Assembly (NCBI GenBank): GCA_965644295.1
Contig: CBFFRP010000110.1
Location: 98,787-162,786 of the forward strand
Origin: Paraphysomonas bandaiensis
Lineage: Eukaryota > Chrysophyceae
Direction of reading: 5' to 3'
Length of the DNA stretch: 64,000 nt
The notes beneath the pieces are model-generated. The model ran no database searches. It saw only the letters and a program-made list of their open reading frames with translations, and was not told where the DNA came from. The position numbers and the translations under genes are program-made. Numbering within the stretch: the stretch's first letter is position 1; each line of letters opens with the position of its first letter. This document shows positions 1 to 12,481 of the stretch, in pieces.

Positions 1-753
1 CGAGAGAGTATGTACTGCGTTTTGAGCTGCTTCTTCGTGAAGTTCAGACGCATAACCAAACGGTAACGGAAGAATCATAAATTAGTAGGCTGAAGGAGGG
101 AATTATCAGTGATGAATATGACGGTTTGAATTATGCCCGATGATGTACCATATGAATTGCTATCCAAACGTATCGAACAGATCGACGACACCAAGTATGG
201 GAGGAAAATCATAGAGAAGAAGCGCAAGAACACGGAGGAGCTGAATCATATTGAAAAGCCTCGAAAGAAAGAGAGAGTATCTACAAAGAGGAAGTGCACT
301 TATTGCTCGAAGAAAGGTATAATACACAATCATAATACTGAACAATGTAGGAAGAAAAAGGGGGAAACAAAGGGACAAAGACCGGGCAGTAAGGAATATA
401 CAGGATGCAGAGTATGCAAATCCAAAAACCATCGCGCGAACGAATGTCCCCGAAATTCGACAGGAAAGACCAAGAAACCCCAGAAATCTGACAAGGTTTT
501 CACCTTCGAGAATATCCGCAGAGGAGGAACCGAGTCTGACTCGGAGTCCGAAGCGAATATGCATTATGACTGCGCTGTTGATATATATGATAAAAGTGAC
601 ACATGTATGATTGGTACTGCTGAACACTTTACATACATAGATACATGCTGTTCATCGTCTATGTTTTTGATAAATGATCAGCAAGTATTCGATGAATCAA
701 CTCCATCAGATAGAGTTATCAGAGGCTCCAAGAAACGGCAACAGGAAGGGTAA
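1..753 (+). pseudogene. copia gag (nucleocapsid) and protease remnant
   Basis: From 133 the frame reads a Lys/Arg-rich protein with two Cys-rich motifs: a C-x2-C...H...C type around residues 54-74 and a canonical CCHC knuckle (CRVCKSKNHRANEC). These bind genomic RNA in the capsid of the element. Near residue 170 the frame reaches what looks like the aspartic protease active-site region, but the expected DTGA/DSGA is replaced by DTCC, so the protease is presumably dead. The first 132 bases also look like gag read in broken frames. The frame ends at 753. Confidence 0.8.
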
Positions 754-844
754 ACGACTGGAAGGGTATTGAATTCTCCGAAGACATCAACAGATTTCTG
801 TGTTCGGGGAAACGCTTGAACGATATGGGTTATGAGTTCATCGT

Positions 845-2404
845 TTGGAATGGAATTCGAATCGTGGATCACAACACTGGAGTGATAGTATGCTAAATGG
901 TATGACTGCGGTCCCTACGCAAACCTTACTGAGTCTGCCAAATGTATCCAGCTGTAGTAGGGGTGCACCAGAAGCAAATTTGACTGATCAGTATGGAGAA
1001 TGGGCCATTTCAACAAAGGGGCTCTAACGGAGGCACATAGAAGGATGTTGTTCACTGGCTCAAATCTGCAGAGGAAGCACCTATCGAAGACTGCATTAAT
1101 AAAATCTTGTCTCTGTAGCATATGTGCCAGATCAAAGATTACGAGAGTTTCGTTTCACACAAAGGAGGATACGGATGTCAAGCCGGACATATCGGCTGAT
1201 GTGCAAGTATTTCTGAATACTCCCGCTCAAGGTGATGAGCGCTACGTGATCACCCGAGCAGGATGTTCTGGGTAAACTAAAAGTGATTCAGTTTTTTAGA
1301 GAGGTGTTCAAAGGAGAGATTAGGCAATATAAGCTGAGAGTGGACCACTACCACGCTACGCTGATGGAGCTGGAGAACTCACAAACTTAGGAGCTATTTG
1401 AGATCACAAGGCTGCTACAAACATACTTGGTCTTCAACAGAGTGTCCGGAAATGAATGCAGATTCAGGACTGCATCAGAGATGGCGTTGGCGATGTTGTT
1501 GCAGTCAGGCCTACCGGTTCCATTCTGGTTAGACGCGTATCATGCTGCTCGCTATACACTGATCAGACTCCCTACAAGGACGGACAGAGGATACATGTCC
1601 CCATATGAGTATGTCACGGGTCAGCCACCCAGTTTGAAATATTTTAGAGTATGGGGGTGCAAAACTTATATATTGACACCTAAGGCGGACAGGCGAAAGG
1701 ACTGGGACGATAAATCAAAGATTTGATACCTAGTGGGATATTCGGAAGATAAAGTTGGATACCAGGTGTATCTCCCAGCAACCGATAAGGTAATTACGTG
1801 TGTACACATACTCACAGATGAGAGTATACCTTCCCGCACCGAAGAATATTACGCAGAAATCGACGCTCTCCGAGTACGAACAGCACCTAGACCAAAGACG
1901 GTGAATGATTATCAGCATCTCGTGAAGACTTTTCACATAGACGATGAAGACGAGCTGTTGTACAAGACCACCAGAGTGGTAGAAAGAAAGGGTGTCATTG
2001 TTGGTTATCGGTCACTTGTAACTGCGGGGAGAACCCACATTGAGCAGAAGGTACCCATACATATAGAAGATGTTCAGGTAATGACAAGGAATACGCCTGG
2101 ATACACGGGATATACGGGAACGAGGGACGCCTCTAGTACCACTGATGGACGGAGTACGTCCACTATCTCAGCGCCTGAGAGCCATCAGGAGCAGCTAGTT
2201 AACCATGGTATTATTCAGGGAGCACCTGATGAAGATATGACTCAAGGAGTACTTGATGAAGATGCAGCTCAAGGAGTACCTGAATATACTGATACTATAA
2301 ATTCTAACAGTACTAATACCCTACAGAGAGTATCTAAAAGGGATGCAGAGAAACGTAAGCGTTTACGGAGGAGGCTAGCTAATGCTTCAGTGTTAGGAGT
2401 TTAA
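845..2404 (+). pseudogene. copia integrase region, fragmented
   Basis: Pieces in several frames (about 845-1275, 1427-1726, 1733-2404) match the copia integrase core and C-terminal part. Recognisable stretches are the PFWLDAYHAARY segment, the RLPT...GYMSPYEYVTGQPP segment and the WGCKTYILTP segment typical of the C-terminal end of the copia integrase core. An in-frame stop near 1725 splits it. The tail to 2404 is the low-complexity linker before reverse transcriptase. No single reading frame could make an active enzyme. Confidence 0.82.
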
Positions 2405-2405
2405 C

Positions 2406-4087
2406 ATGATAGAGGTAATGGATGCCGATGTAAATGTCATGGATTCAGAGGAGAGTACTGAGAATAAACACGTCCATGAACCGAACAGTTTTCTAGAGGC
2501 GGAGAGGTCCTCTCAAGCGGACGAATGGAGAACAGCCAGACGAATAGAGAAGAAAGCTCTTTTACGAAGAGGCGTTTTGAAGATAGTACGTCGACCATCT
2601 GGGGTCAAATTAATCAGATGTAAGTATGTTCAAAAACTCAAGCGTGACATACTAGGCAACATACAGAAGTATAAAGCTCGACTAGTCGCACTAGGAAATC
2701 TTCAGGAGAAAACTGAGGAGGAGCCATCTACATTTGCACCGGTCGTAAAAGGGATAACTATCAGGCTCGTGATTGCAATTGCTTTTATGTTCCATATGCA
2801 TGTACACCAGCTTGATGTCAGTTCTTCATCTTGTTATGCAAATTTAGATGAAGATGTCTACATGTACCCACCTCCAGATGAGGAGCTCAGCAATGGATGG
2901 TGCTTTAAACTCATCAAAGCACTATATGGTTTACGAGCCTCACCGCGTCAGTGGAATCGCCACATCGATAAATTCATAAAGTCAATGCAGTTTAGATCAT
3001 GCGTGTTAGATACCTGCTTATATTATCGTTGGCACCAAGGCAAACTTACGTTATTACTCCTGTATGTAGATGACATCATTATCGCATCTGTGGATTTTGA
3101 ATTCCTTGTTTTTGTCAAGAACAAGTTCTGCCAAACGTTTGAAATGAGGGAAAGTGCCAAAGTTTCCTAAATATTCGAATCACGAGAGGCGAAGACTGGT
3201 TCAAACTAGATCAATCAAAGTATGCGGAGAAAATAATTCAGAAATTCAACCATGTCATGGGGAACAGTAGAAAGAATAAGGAAGCTCCGTTGCCATCAAA
3301 TGTACAAGAACTACTAGCTGCAGAACGGGAACTTACATCAGAACAGGAGGACTGGGTCTCACAATTTCCGTATCGTAGTATTATTGGAGCAATCCTGTAT
3401 CTCGCACTCCACACAAGACCAGATCTCGCCTATGCAATCGGACTACTATCGAGATACAGCAGTAATCCTACATACGCATCGTGTCGTTTAGCTATTCATT
3501 TACTGAAATATTTGAGAGGCACCACCAGCAAAGGAATCAAATTCAGTGGGAGTAAGTTTGATTTACATGTATTTAGTGATGCGGACTGGGCAGGTGATAT
3601 ACTAACGAGACGTTCAACTACCGGTTATATTGTATTCTTATGTGCTGGAGCAATCGCTTGGCAGTCCAAACTGCAGACTACAGTTGCAACTTTCAGTATG
3701 GAGTCCGAGTATATGGCTGAATATACGGCCATGCAAGAACTGGTGTGGCTACGGGGGGTGTTACGAGAGCTAGGACTCGCATTGACGAAGCCAACCCCAT
3801 TCTTCATGGACAGCAAGAGTGCAAAAGATCTGTCAGAAAATCCAGTCTATCACAAAAGATCAAAACATATTCAGATAAAGTACCACTGGGTTCGGGAACA
3901 CGTAAATGGAAGGTTTCCTACAGCCAGATTGATTCATGTATCGACTAAGGATATGGCGGCCGAAATATTTACAAAAGCGTTATCTACAAAGCTCTTTAAA
4001 CTCCATGAAGAAACTATCACAGGGGAAAAGAGAAGCATTTCAAATGAAGTTGAGAAGAATCAGAAGAAGCGGTTCAAGAGAGGTTAA
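2406..4087 (+). pseudogene. copia reverse transcriptase and RNase H, frameshifted
   Basis: The RVT_2-type reverse transcriptase begins in the 2406-3170 frame, with the catalytic YVDD box inside LLLLYVDDIIIA. The frame closes at 3170; RT homology continues at once in another frame, then the 3257-4087 frame holds the RT C-terminus (YRSIIGAILYLA, TRPDLAYA) and the RNase H domain (SDADWAGD, MESEYMA, DSKSAKDL, KHIQIKYHWVRE). Upstream of the YVDD box the usual LDV.NAFL segment reads LDVSSSSC, another sign of decay. Confidence 0.9.
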
Positions 4088-4253
4088 GGGTGTGTTTTTA
4101 GTGGGTAAGAATCCCACATAACTGTGTTACAGCGAAGTGTGATGTTCACAGTATCTTTATGAAGATTTTCACATCCGTTTTATCCTAAGATGACTAGATG
4201 ATATATATAGCTGCAGTATAATGACGATTACTCGTTTCTACATTGAGGAGGAG

Positions 4254-4536
4254 TGTTGGAATACGTATGGTTCTCTAAGATAGTACTGTAGAATACGTTA
4301 AATACAATGTGAAAAACAGTAATACGTAGTCAATAGTCAAAGGTGCTATATAGCTATAACTGTGAAACTGAAGTATTATATCATGACGATTCAATATACG
4401 GAAGTTGAGCAGTGGTTGACATGAACGAAATAATTTATCATGTTGTTGACATGTGTTACATGACAACACACACAATTGTGTATACAATTATAATAAAATA
4501 ATCTATCTAGTTTGACTAACTTAAACTTCTCTTACA
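4254..4536 (+). repeat. copia 3' LTR (right boundary approximate)
   Basis: A polypurine tract (TTGAGGAGGAG) directly precedes TGTTGGAATA, the usual start of copia LTRs. I place the end at the CA in CTTACA near 4536; this edge is a guess because no second LTR copy is in the window for comparison. Confidence 0.6.
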
Positions 4537-4839
4537 ACGATCTTAATCATCTGAAAATGGTCACTTGTCAATATTCTTAAGTTTTTGAGCTGATTGAAGA
4601 ATTTTTTCCGCAGAGCCAACTTCTACTTTTTATAAATGTCCCTACTTTTGTATGCATTCATCGTTCAGTTGTCTCTTCTAATCACTATAGGATATATATA
4701 TTATATTAAGAGAATTACTGTACATACATGTGTAGAGGTGTAGAGTACTGTTTGAGCTGGCGATACATAAAAAATAGAAAATATATCAAAAATAGGCTTT
4801 TTTCTTATTTTCCAGATATTTGTATACATAGACGTATAT
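4537..4839. other. Intergenic, no gene seen
   Basis: AT-rich sequence between the copia LTR and a hAT fragment. Only short random frames; no recognisable feature. Confidence 0.5.
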
Positions 4840-5156
4840 TTTGCACCATACAGTTAAGGATCTTCTCTTATATTATGACTATCATAATATTGATTGCAAT
4901 ATATTGCAAAAGTATTGTGAGCTCTTTTAACAGAAACACTATTGATGGAATATTTGACCAGTCCACCAATCAATATATTTTACAATATATTGTACAATGT
5001 ATTGCAATACAATATATTGTTCCCTATCCCTGGCAGCTAGTGCATTCTAGCATTAAACAATTGCAATTAATTGCAATATTTGAAGTTGAGACAACATATA
5101 ATTGACTACAACCTGCGTCAATTAATTGACAATTACTTTATTGATACGCAGCCCTG
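4840..5156 (-). repeat. hAT terminal fragments, families A and B side by side
   Basis: Positions 4840-5032, read on the minus strand, match the left about 190 bp of the complete hAT element at 40340 almost base for base and end in the TIR CCCTATCCCTG. Immediately after it, about 5033-5156 carries the TTAATTGCAATT-rich end of family B and finishes in TACGCAGCCCTG, the family B TIR. No 8-bp duplication flanks either piece, so both are truncated or one was inserted into the other. Neighbouring sequence to 5359 holds no gene. Confidence 0.65.
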
Positions 5157-5359
5157 GCAGGAGCGGCTGGAGATGACAAGTACGTTTGAACAAATAGACG
5201 ACGTGTTAGAATTAGCAAGCATTATTAGCTATGTCTTAGTACTGCTACGCATTAGCAACTCAATATATATCACATCATCTAGAAAAACCCTCATGTTATA
5301 TGGTGTCTAGATACATGACCATGCCCATTAACTGTGAAGCATTCTTTCCACTAAGCCAC

Positions 5360-6991
5360 CTATTTCTTGGCAGACTTAGAATTGGAACTATACTTACCTT
5401 CTGGAACATCTCGATCTGCCCTATGCGATTTCCCCGTTCCACGAGATCCATTTTTCTCTCCACCCGCACGCACCTTCCCGAATCCTCCATCTCGCTTAGG
5501 TGGCATTTTGTCAGCTGCACCACCTCTGTTATCACGTTTGTCGCTACCAGCGATTCCTCGTTCACGAGGGGTACGGGCAGTGGACTTGTTACCTGCTTTC
5601 TGCTGTCGCTCTGCTACATGGATAGGCACACCACGCACAGAAAATGCACACGGATCGGCAACAAGCTTGGCCAATACTTTCGATACAGACGACGAGTCCT
5701 GGAAATCGACGAATGCATAACCCCGGCTATGCACATCTATCTTCTTGATGTTGCCATAGTCACCGAAGAGTGCGGCCAAGTCAGCTTCTGAGGTATTCTC
5801 ACCCAGTTGATTGACATACAACGAACTACTGCATTTTCCATCCCCATCGCTCCCACTTCCAGCTGTCTCCCCATCAGTTGCAGTAGCAACTTTTCCTGTT
5901 CGCACATTGCGGCCAGAAGCCCCACCACTACCCGATGCGCCAGTGAGGTCTACAGCTGGAGAATCGCTGCTCCAGCTTTTGACAAGATCCGCAAAACTTC
6001 TCGGTGCTACAGTTGTTTCACCCACTGGTCCATCTTGTTCAATTAGTGGCTGCTGATTTCCGGTGCCTGCCTCGACATCGTCAGCACCTCGGAGTGAGAC
6101 ATTCACATAATCAGGTTCAGAAATAACAGTTGCTGCATCAACGTTCACTTCTGTAGCAGTATCAGTCGGTACAGAGGTCGTATCCAAAACCTCAGCACCT
6201 GAGTCAACAGTTGCGGGTGCATCAGTACATTCGGTAGTGTTATCTACACGGGTGGAATCATCTCCTAAAAGATCATGGGCCAAGAGGTCATCTTGTTCTT
6301 TATGCATCTCCATCTCATTCACAGGGGCATATCCAGTCCCCGCAGATTCGTTTCGGCATGTCGGGTCTTCCGGGGGTGGGGCACCAAACGATGCATCGCC
6401 CCGTCCGGATGTCTCTCTGTCGACACTGAGGAGTCGAAATACTGAGTTGCGCACATAATACGAAGCCATCGTCGTCTGCGTAGATAACGTATAACACTGA
6501 ACAAAAGTAAACATCACAAAGTACCTTCTGATTAAGAGAGGATTGACACGCAAGGAAAAAACTTTGAACAAAGGGGCGAGACGCGTTTCCTGACTTAGTG
6601 AATAACCCCGTCACAACAAGGAATACTCCATTATGATCAGAGTGTTGGGCATCAATAGAACCTTCACGGAAATCTATACGAGCACCAGCCAGATTTAGTG
6701 AATTGACATATTCGCGAATATTTTCAATCCCAGTAACACTTTTAGCCACCTTTAAAAAATGTCACATGCAACTCAATTGAAAGCACGAATCGCACCTGAT
6801 GCCCTTCCGAATGTGAGAAGGCAGATTCATCCTTATAGAAGCGATGGAGTTCGCCGGGGTTCTTCGTCAGCATTTCATAAAATTGCTTCACAAAGCTACG
6901 AATTTTTATTTATTATTGTGATATTTATATCGGCATAAACAAGTAAGTAAAACCTTTGCGCGATTACATCGGGGCTATAATCTTTCGACAT
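5360..6991 (-). CDS. G3BP-like RNA-binding protein (NTF2-like + RRM)
   Basis: Four exons (6954-6991, 6796-6895, 6525-6749, 5360-6475) give 492 residues; introns are 46-58 nt. The N-terminal part (about residues 10-135) is an NTF2-like domain: FVKQFYEMLTKNPGELHRFY, GIENIREYVNSL, then the FVQSFFLA strand and YYVRNSVFRLL. The middle is acidic, Thr/Ser-rich and disordered. Near the C-terminus is an RRM with RNP2 LYVNQL and RNP1 RGYAFVDF, then an Arg/Gly/Lys-rich tail. This order is that of G3BP/Rasputin, cytoplasmic scaffold of stress granules that binds mRNA and, through NTF2, short FGDF-type peptides. The start is the ATG at 6991, the only one that puts the NTF2 helix in frame. A GTAAGT in the last codons (near 5398) leaves open an alternative last exon. 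Divergent from PRP3. Confidence 0.9.
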
Positions 6992-7626
6992 TTTCGATTA
7001 GGTATAACTCCGAATATTACCCTGAACAAGCAAATATATTCCTCGTAGATGAAGAGCTGAAACGATCGCCTCAATATGTGTCAATATCGGTTGGGGCAAG
7101 CTATGGATAGGTAGGATTCAACGCAGTTTACTTCCTACAGCCAGAATGATGATATGTGTCTGTCTGTGTGTGGTGTGCGCTGACTTGTCGATGTGTGGTT
7201 TGATTTTCCTCCTTTCGTTTTTTCTGTGTTCGTTTTTTGCGACTTTTCTAGATTCCATATTGTCTCGAGATTTGCTGTGGAAAATGTGGCTATACTGCTG
7301 CTGTAAACCGGTATATTAGGACTTTCCATAATGACAATCCAAATTTTTCAGTTTCCAAAAGTAATGGTTGCTGTTTTTGTATGTATGTTTGAACTATATT
7401 ATCTGCTGATGGTGATGTATGTTATATGATCATTCTAGCTACTACTTGAGGGTATATATCTGTTGGTGGAGCAGTTAAATATACAGCCAATGAACTTACA
7501 TACGATATGATCGCCTTACTATAATTATATGAATGTGCTTCATTAAAGCCACAAAAAAATTATTCCATGATATAAATTGGCACAACAGATCAGGCAACAT
7601 GTATTTTCTGAACTTATTTTTTGTAA
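6992..7626. other. Upstream region of the G3BP-like gene
   Basis: No gene or repeat recognised. It presumably contains the promoter of the minus-strand G3BP-like gene; T-rich and GT-rich tracts but no clear motif. Confidence 0.4.
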
Positions 7627-8501
7627 GGGCCCGTTCGGTTCATCCAATGGATTTTTGTGCTGGATTTGCATTCGCTGGATTTTTGAGAAATTCCACTGGT
7701 TGAGGATGTTCCTTTTACGGTGGGTAAAAATAAAAAAATGAAATTTTTTTCTTTCGCATTCTCAACACACCGTACCTTACGGTTGGTCAAAAAAAAAGAT
7801 AACATGGCATGATGAAAACACCCATTTCTATAGGAGAAACTCTCAAAACCCTGTGTTTTGTAAAGAAAAGGGGGTTTCATGCCATATATATTGAAAAGTT
7901 ATATGTAGATATATTGGATGCATTATGCTGGTTCCAGGACACCGTTTGAATCACAACAAGCGCTCAGCCTACTCGACATAGGCTTGGTAAAACTCGTGAT
8001 AACAATATTATGACTCGAGGTTCCTAATATAGGCCGCAATATTATTTCTTACCATACCATGTATGTTGGAAAGAAATGAAATCATTTCTTACCATGATCC
8101 AAAATTTTTTTTTTTTGACCACCGTAATAAGGAACGGGAAGAGCAAAAAAAAATCATTTTTTATTTTTACCCAGTATGTGAAGCTATCAGACATCTGTCT
8201 CTGGATTCTGTGGACAATATGCCGATTATTATCTTGAAAATGTGTAGTTTTGTGACATTTTTGAGTGAAAAACCAGGGGATTCTTTAGTTTAGGTTGTGT
8301 AATTCATTTTCGCTAAACCCAAAAACTCACACACACTACAATAGAGAATAATTTTTTCTCGTGTAAATTATTTTACACAACTCCCAAAAATCCTGCCTTT
8401 AGTTTTACATAGATCGGGGTTTTTTTCCAAATTCCAGTGGATGGATGAAATCCAGCGAATTTGAGCAAATCCAGCACTTTTTTGGTCTACCGAACGTACC
8501 C
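7627..8501. mobile_element. PIF/Harbinger-type non-autonomous DNA transposon
   Basis: The element begins GGGCCCGTTCGGT and ends in the inverse ACCGAACGTACCC. It is flanked on both sides by TAA (7624-7626 and 8502-8504), the 3-bp target duplication of the PIF/Harbinger superfamily. The terminal inverted repeats run about 70 bp, including GTGCTGGATTTGC and TTCGCTGGATTT on both arms. The 730-bp interior is A/T-homopolymer rich and has no transposase frame, so it depends on an enzyme made elsewhere. It sits between the divergent G3BP-like and PRP3 genes. Confidence 0.85.
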
Positions 8502-8660
8502 TAAGAGAGCTGCATATGCATATATGGATATGTAGTCGGCACCGTACAGCTTGTACCTAAAAACAAATGCCGCCACCTCTTATTATTTTATACTTTGAAA
8601 CTCACTAGAAATACACCATTGCGACTTTGGTCTCACACTTTTTTCCATAGAAATCTTAAA

Positions 8661-11194
8661 ATGGACTCACCTCACAATCGTAGTACTTCAAGAAATGAAA
8701 ATGGTAAGCGAGATCGCAGAGTTGAGGATGAAAGAGTACATAGCAAACGACGACGTCGAAGTAGAGAATATAGCCGGAGCAGATCCCCTGATGATTTGAA
8801 AACCAGAAACAGTATTTCACAATCCAAAACGCGAGATTCAGCGAGTGCCTCTAATGCAGCTGCAATTGCCGCCGCTAAAGCTCTAGAATTAACAAAATCT
8901 TTGAAAAACAAAGTAAGCGTCTCTCAGTGCTATTTTCTGTATATCTTCATATATACTTATTAGGATGCATCAACTTCGAATTCTAAGGCTTTTCATGTGG
9001 AGTCATCACGGGAAGCCTCTATAAAGGAGGCCAGGGCCAAGGAAATCCAAGCCCAACTTGCCGCCCAGGTGATTATACTGTTGCAGTCGGTAGATGTGTA
9101 AATTACCGGATATTGTACAGATGGCTTCTTTTACAAATAGACTAGCAAGTGTTCCGAGTATACAGCTTGATAGGAAGGCAGCGTACAGACCCCTCCGTTT
9201 GGATGCATCAGGTATAACGTATCGTGAATACAATGAAAGTTGTTAACAGTGGTGCCAGGCCGAGAAATTGATGAGAAAGGAAATTTGGTCAAAAAAGTTG
9301 ATCAGGTAGCGCCAGACGATATTTAGTAGAGCATATGTGACGTTTCAATTTCATAGGTCAAAACTTTGGCTGCAAATGTTGCTGTGGGGCAGGCACAAAA
9401 GAAAAAAGAAAACCCTTACCTTTCACACCGTAGTGCTGCGGCTTCTCGCACCAGCGCGAGTGCTGCTGACGAAGCATCAATACCTGCGCAACCAATTGTC
9501 GACGAGAGGCTGAAGACTTGCAACAGAGATGTTAGAGGGAGGAGGACATTTAACTTTGTTGAAGCAGGTGGGTTTTCCTGTTAGCAAAATTTCGTGTCAC
9601 CACGAGACAGGAACTTTCGTTAAGCAGGCAGATCAGCAGCGTCACAAAGAAGAACGTAAAATTATTGCTGGATTTTCCTCTGGTCGCAGAGCCCCGGAAG
9701 TATGTGTTTTGATCTTTCATGGCAGCAAAATTAATCTAATACTTTATGCGGTAGGTTGCTGCAGATGAAAATGATGGTGCACTTGACAACACTGCCACTG
9801 AAGTATCTCTTGTGGACAGTTCGAAAGATATCTTGGTCAGTGTATACATCCTCTACTCTCTTACTCTAATAATGCCAGGTTCCCCCACCTTCTGATAATG
9901 GGGTTGTTCCTAGCATGGAGTGGTGGGACGAAGCTTTTCTTCCCAAGATATTGAGGGACAATCGAAGAAAGTCGCGTGCGAAACAAGAACAGGACGACTT
10001 CGAAGATTTGTCGTATAGTAACTGCAAAACTTTCAAGTAGGACCAAAATGGTGGTGTTCTCTCTTGGTGATATTTGTTTAGGTATATTCAGCATCCGGTA
10101 CCTGTGAAGCCACTTGGAGGAGACAAACATGACGAGGCGTTACAACTTTACCTCACCAAGCGTGAAAGAAAGCGTATACGCCGCAGCGCTCGGGAGGAAC
10201 GAGAACGAGAAAAACGTGACAAAATGTTAATGGGACTAATTCCTCCTCCTGAGCCGAAGTTTAAGCTCAGCAATTTTATGAAAATCCTTGGTATTTCTGA
10301 AGTGTTATTTGTCGTTTGTCATCCATTGTGTGCAGGTGACCAAGCCATTTCGGACCCGTCGAAGGTGGAAAAACGAGTTGTACAGCAAATGCAACAACGC
10401 CAACTCAATCATGAAATGCGCAACCAAGCTCAAAAGTTGACCCCGACCGAGCGGAAGGAGAAGAAAAGGAAGAAGTTAATGGAAGATACTTCGCGACAAG
10501 TACATGTTGCCATTTTTCGCGTCAAGGATTTTTCTGATCCCAAGCATCGCTTCAAAGTTGATGTTAATGTTCAGCAATTAAACCTTTCCGGAGCTGGTGA
10601 GTTGCTCTCTTATTTTCATTTGCATTCTAATACATATTTAGCTGTTCTCTGTCCCTCTGCGGCAATCAATCTGGTTATTGTGGAAGGTGGTCCCAAAGGT
10701 ATACGTAACATCGTGAAATTAATGACTAGAAGGTATGTTTATATATATGTTTATATATTTTGTATATTTGTGAAATATAAATGTTTGTTAGGGTTGCCTG
10801 GAATAAGAGAAGCGAGAATATTGTGAAACGTGGAGCTGTTGGAGATGTTGAGAATCCGTCATACTATGGCAATGCATCGTTTACTCAACACTCTGAAGAA
10901 AGCAATGCTGCAGACATTGATGATGAAATTAGCAATGCGAGCGACGATATGAAGACAGACATATTGGGTGGTCAATCGCATGAAAATGACGAGGAAATTT
11001 TAGTATCTGATAATAGATGCGATTTACTGTGGCAGGGAATAGTTGCACGACGAACGTTCTCCGGTTTCAGATTTCAGGAGTGTCGCACATCCTCATCTGC
11101 ACGCCGCGTCCTTGAAGCTAAAGGCGTTGCTCAGTATTGGGACATGGCAGTGAGAGCTGATAATATGATATCTGCCACAGAAGAGATATCATAG
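8661..11194 (+). CDS. PRP3: U4/U6 snRNP splicing factor PRP3
   Basis: Twelve exons (8661-8912, 8964-9068, 9121-9211, 9250-9305, 9357-9567, 9611-9699, 9755-9835, 9879-10036, 10082-10290, 10336-10596, 10642-10732, 10792-11194) give 668 residues. The N-terminus is RS/Arg-rich (RRRRSREYSRSRSP) followed by an Ala-rich helix. The PRP3 domain reads VPSMEWWDEAFL, YIQHPVPVKP, LYLTKRERKRIRR and GLIPPPEPKFKLSNFM. The C-terminal DUF1115 domain has VIVEGGPKGIRNIVKLM, a phospho-acidic insert, then CDLLWQGIVARRTFSGF...AQYWDMAV. PRP3 holds U4/U6 duplex RNA in the tri-snRNP and acts in the nucleus. The acidic insert between RRVAWNKR and NRCDLLW is usual in the family. Start ATG lies at the beginning of the RS region. 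Confidence 0.95.
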
Positions 11195-12480
11195 AATTTG
11201 AGCGTAATCACTAGTAAATTTCTTAATTCGACCAAGATAATGTTTGGACGGTGTGCTTTCTGTTGGTAGAAGCTCGATGAGAATTTCGTTTTTGCAGTGC
11301 CAGTGTGAGCAGAATTTGTTGCAGCCGTGAGTTATAATATAAGTGCAGTAATTTATGAGGTGGACATTATTTTAAAACGATTTTTAGTATCAGCAGTAAA
11401 GTTAGTTAGCTCTTACAATACATCTTTTCCAAACTAGTTACGACCAGCGACAACTTCTCTTATAACTCAAGATCTCACTCCTTCTGGACCACAGGGCTGC
11501 GTATCAATTATCAATTCAATTAATTGATAAGAAAATACCATCTTTTTTGTATTTTTTGTTGTGAAAAACTAATCTTAACGATAAAAATCGAAGAATGATG
11601 AAGGACTATAGCATCCATCAGGGCTATATGTAAAAGAAGTGAATGTCTTATCATTAGCAATATAGGCGTGTAAGAGACAGAACTAATGATGTAGCAAAAA
11701 CGAAAGTGGGGCAGGCTATGTATCAACTAATTGATTTTTTATTAAACGCAATTAATTGTCAACAATTAATTATTGAAATTACAATAATTGAAATTGGGAC
11801 ATCAAATCATAATTGCAATTATAATTGACTCCAGCTCTTGCTTCAATTAATTGAATTGAAAAGTAGTTAAAAACGGCAATTTTTATTGCGAAAATCTAAT
11901 TTTTACGATAAATATCGACGATTGACGTAAGACTATATATTATCCATGTTGTATGATTCATCTCACATAATAATTTATTTAATTAATAAGAGATATATAC
12001 ATGAGTGATAAAAAGTGGTACCAGAAGTGAATGCACGAGAGAAAATAAATGATAATAACGAAGAGGTTGCAAAATATAGAGACTTGTTGGCAGTGCCGGG
12101 AGTGTCCTGTAGGAAAAAAGGTGACCTGAAGTATAAGACGGGTTATGGGTGGAGCACCTGTCGCAGCATGCCATGGTCAAATACGATGGATGGAAAGATA
12201 AAGTTTTCTTTATCTTTCCATCCGTCGATGTGGTGGTGCGATGGATAAATATGTTGAGCACAAAATATTCCCTCACAGTGCGTATCACTGATTGGAGAGG
12301 GTGATTATGAATGATCTTCCTTTTTCTTTTAAAGAAAACCCATTGACACAAAAGAACATTAGGTTGAGTAATAATATTTTGAGATCAACACTTTTATGTT
12401 TTTACGCATGACCGTCGCCTCTGGAATGAAATGACAGTTGAAGTAGCTATATATATATTGTAGTTTTAGTATACTAAATA
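11195..12480. repeat. Repeat-filled gap: hAT family B left end, foldback piece, hairpin
   Basis: A family B hAT left TIR (CAGGGCTGCGTATCAATTA) starts at 11492 and the TTGCAATTAATTG-type interior runs to about 11870, but no matching right TIR was found. Inside it, 11625-11680 carries the foldback-family end GGCGTGTAAGAGACAGAACTA. A near-perfect hairpin lies at 12184-12227. The segment 12410-12450 (CGTCGCCTCTGGAATGAAAT...) recurs at 22229-22268. No gene seen. Confidence 0.55.
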
Positions 12481-12481
12481 A

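Larger units (their letters stand above)
1..4536 (+). mobile_element. Decayed Ty1/copia LTR retrotransposon, 5' end outside window
   Basis: The segment carries, in the normal copia order, a gag with zinc knuckles, a protease trace, integrase, reverse transcriptase and RNase H, followed by a purine-rich tract (4242-4253) and an LTR that starts TGTTGGAATA. The frame is broken many times (stops or shifts near 753, 1275, 1726, 2404 and 3170), so the copy is dead. The order protease-integrase-RT-RNase H separates copia from gypsy. The 5' LTR and first part of gag lie outside the window, so LTR divergence and target-site duplication cannot be judged. A second copy of the same lineage is at 12.5-13.9 kb and a 3' fragment at 46.6-47.0 kb. 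Confidence 0.93.

Noticed and set aside
160-627. 155-codon minus-strand frame
   Set aside because: It lies exactly opposite the copia gag with its zinc knuckles; shadow frame.
5367-5720. Plus-strand frames across the G3BP-like gene, including 5300-5791
   Set aside because: Opposite to the RRM-coding exon, which has clear RNP motifs and splice logic.
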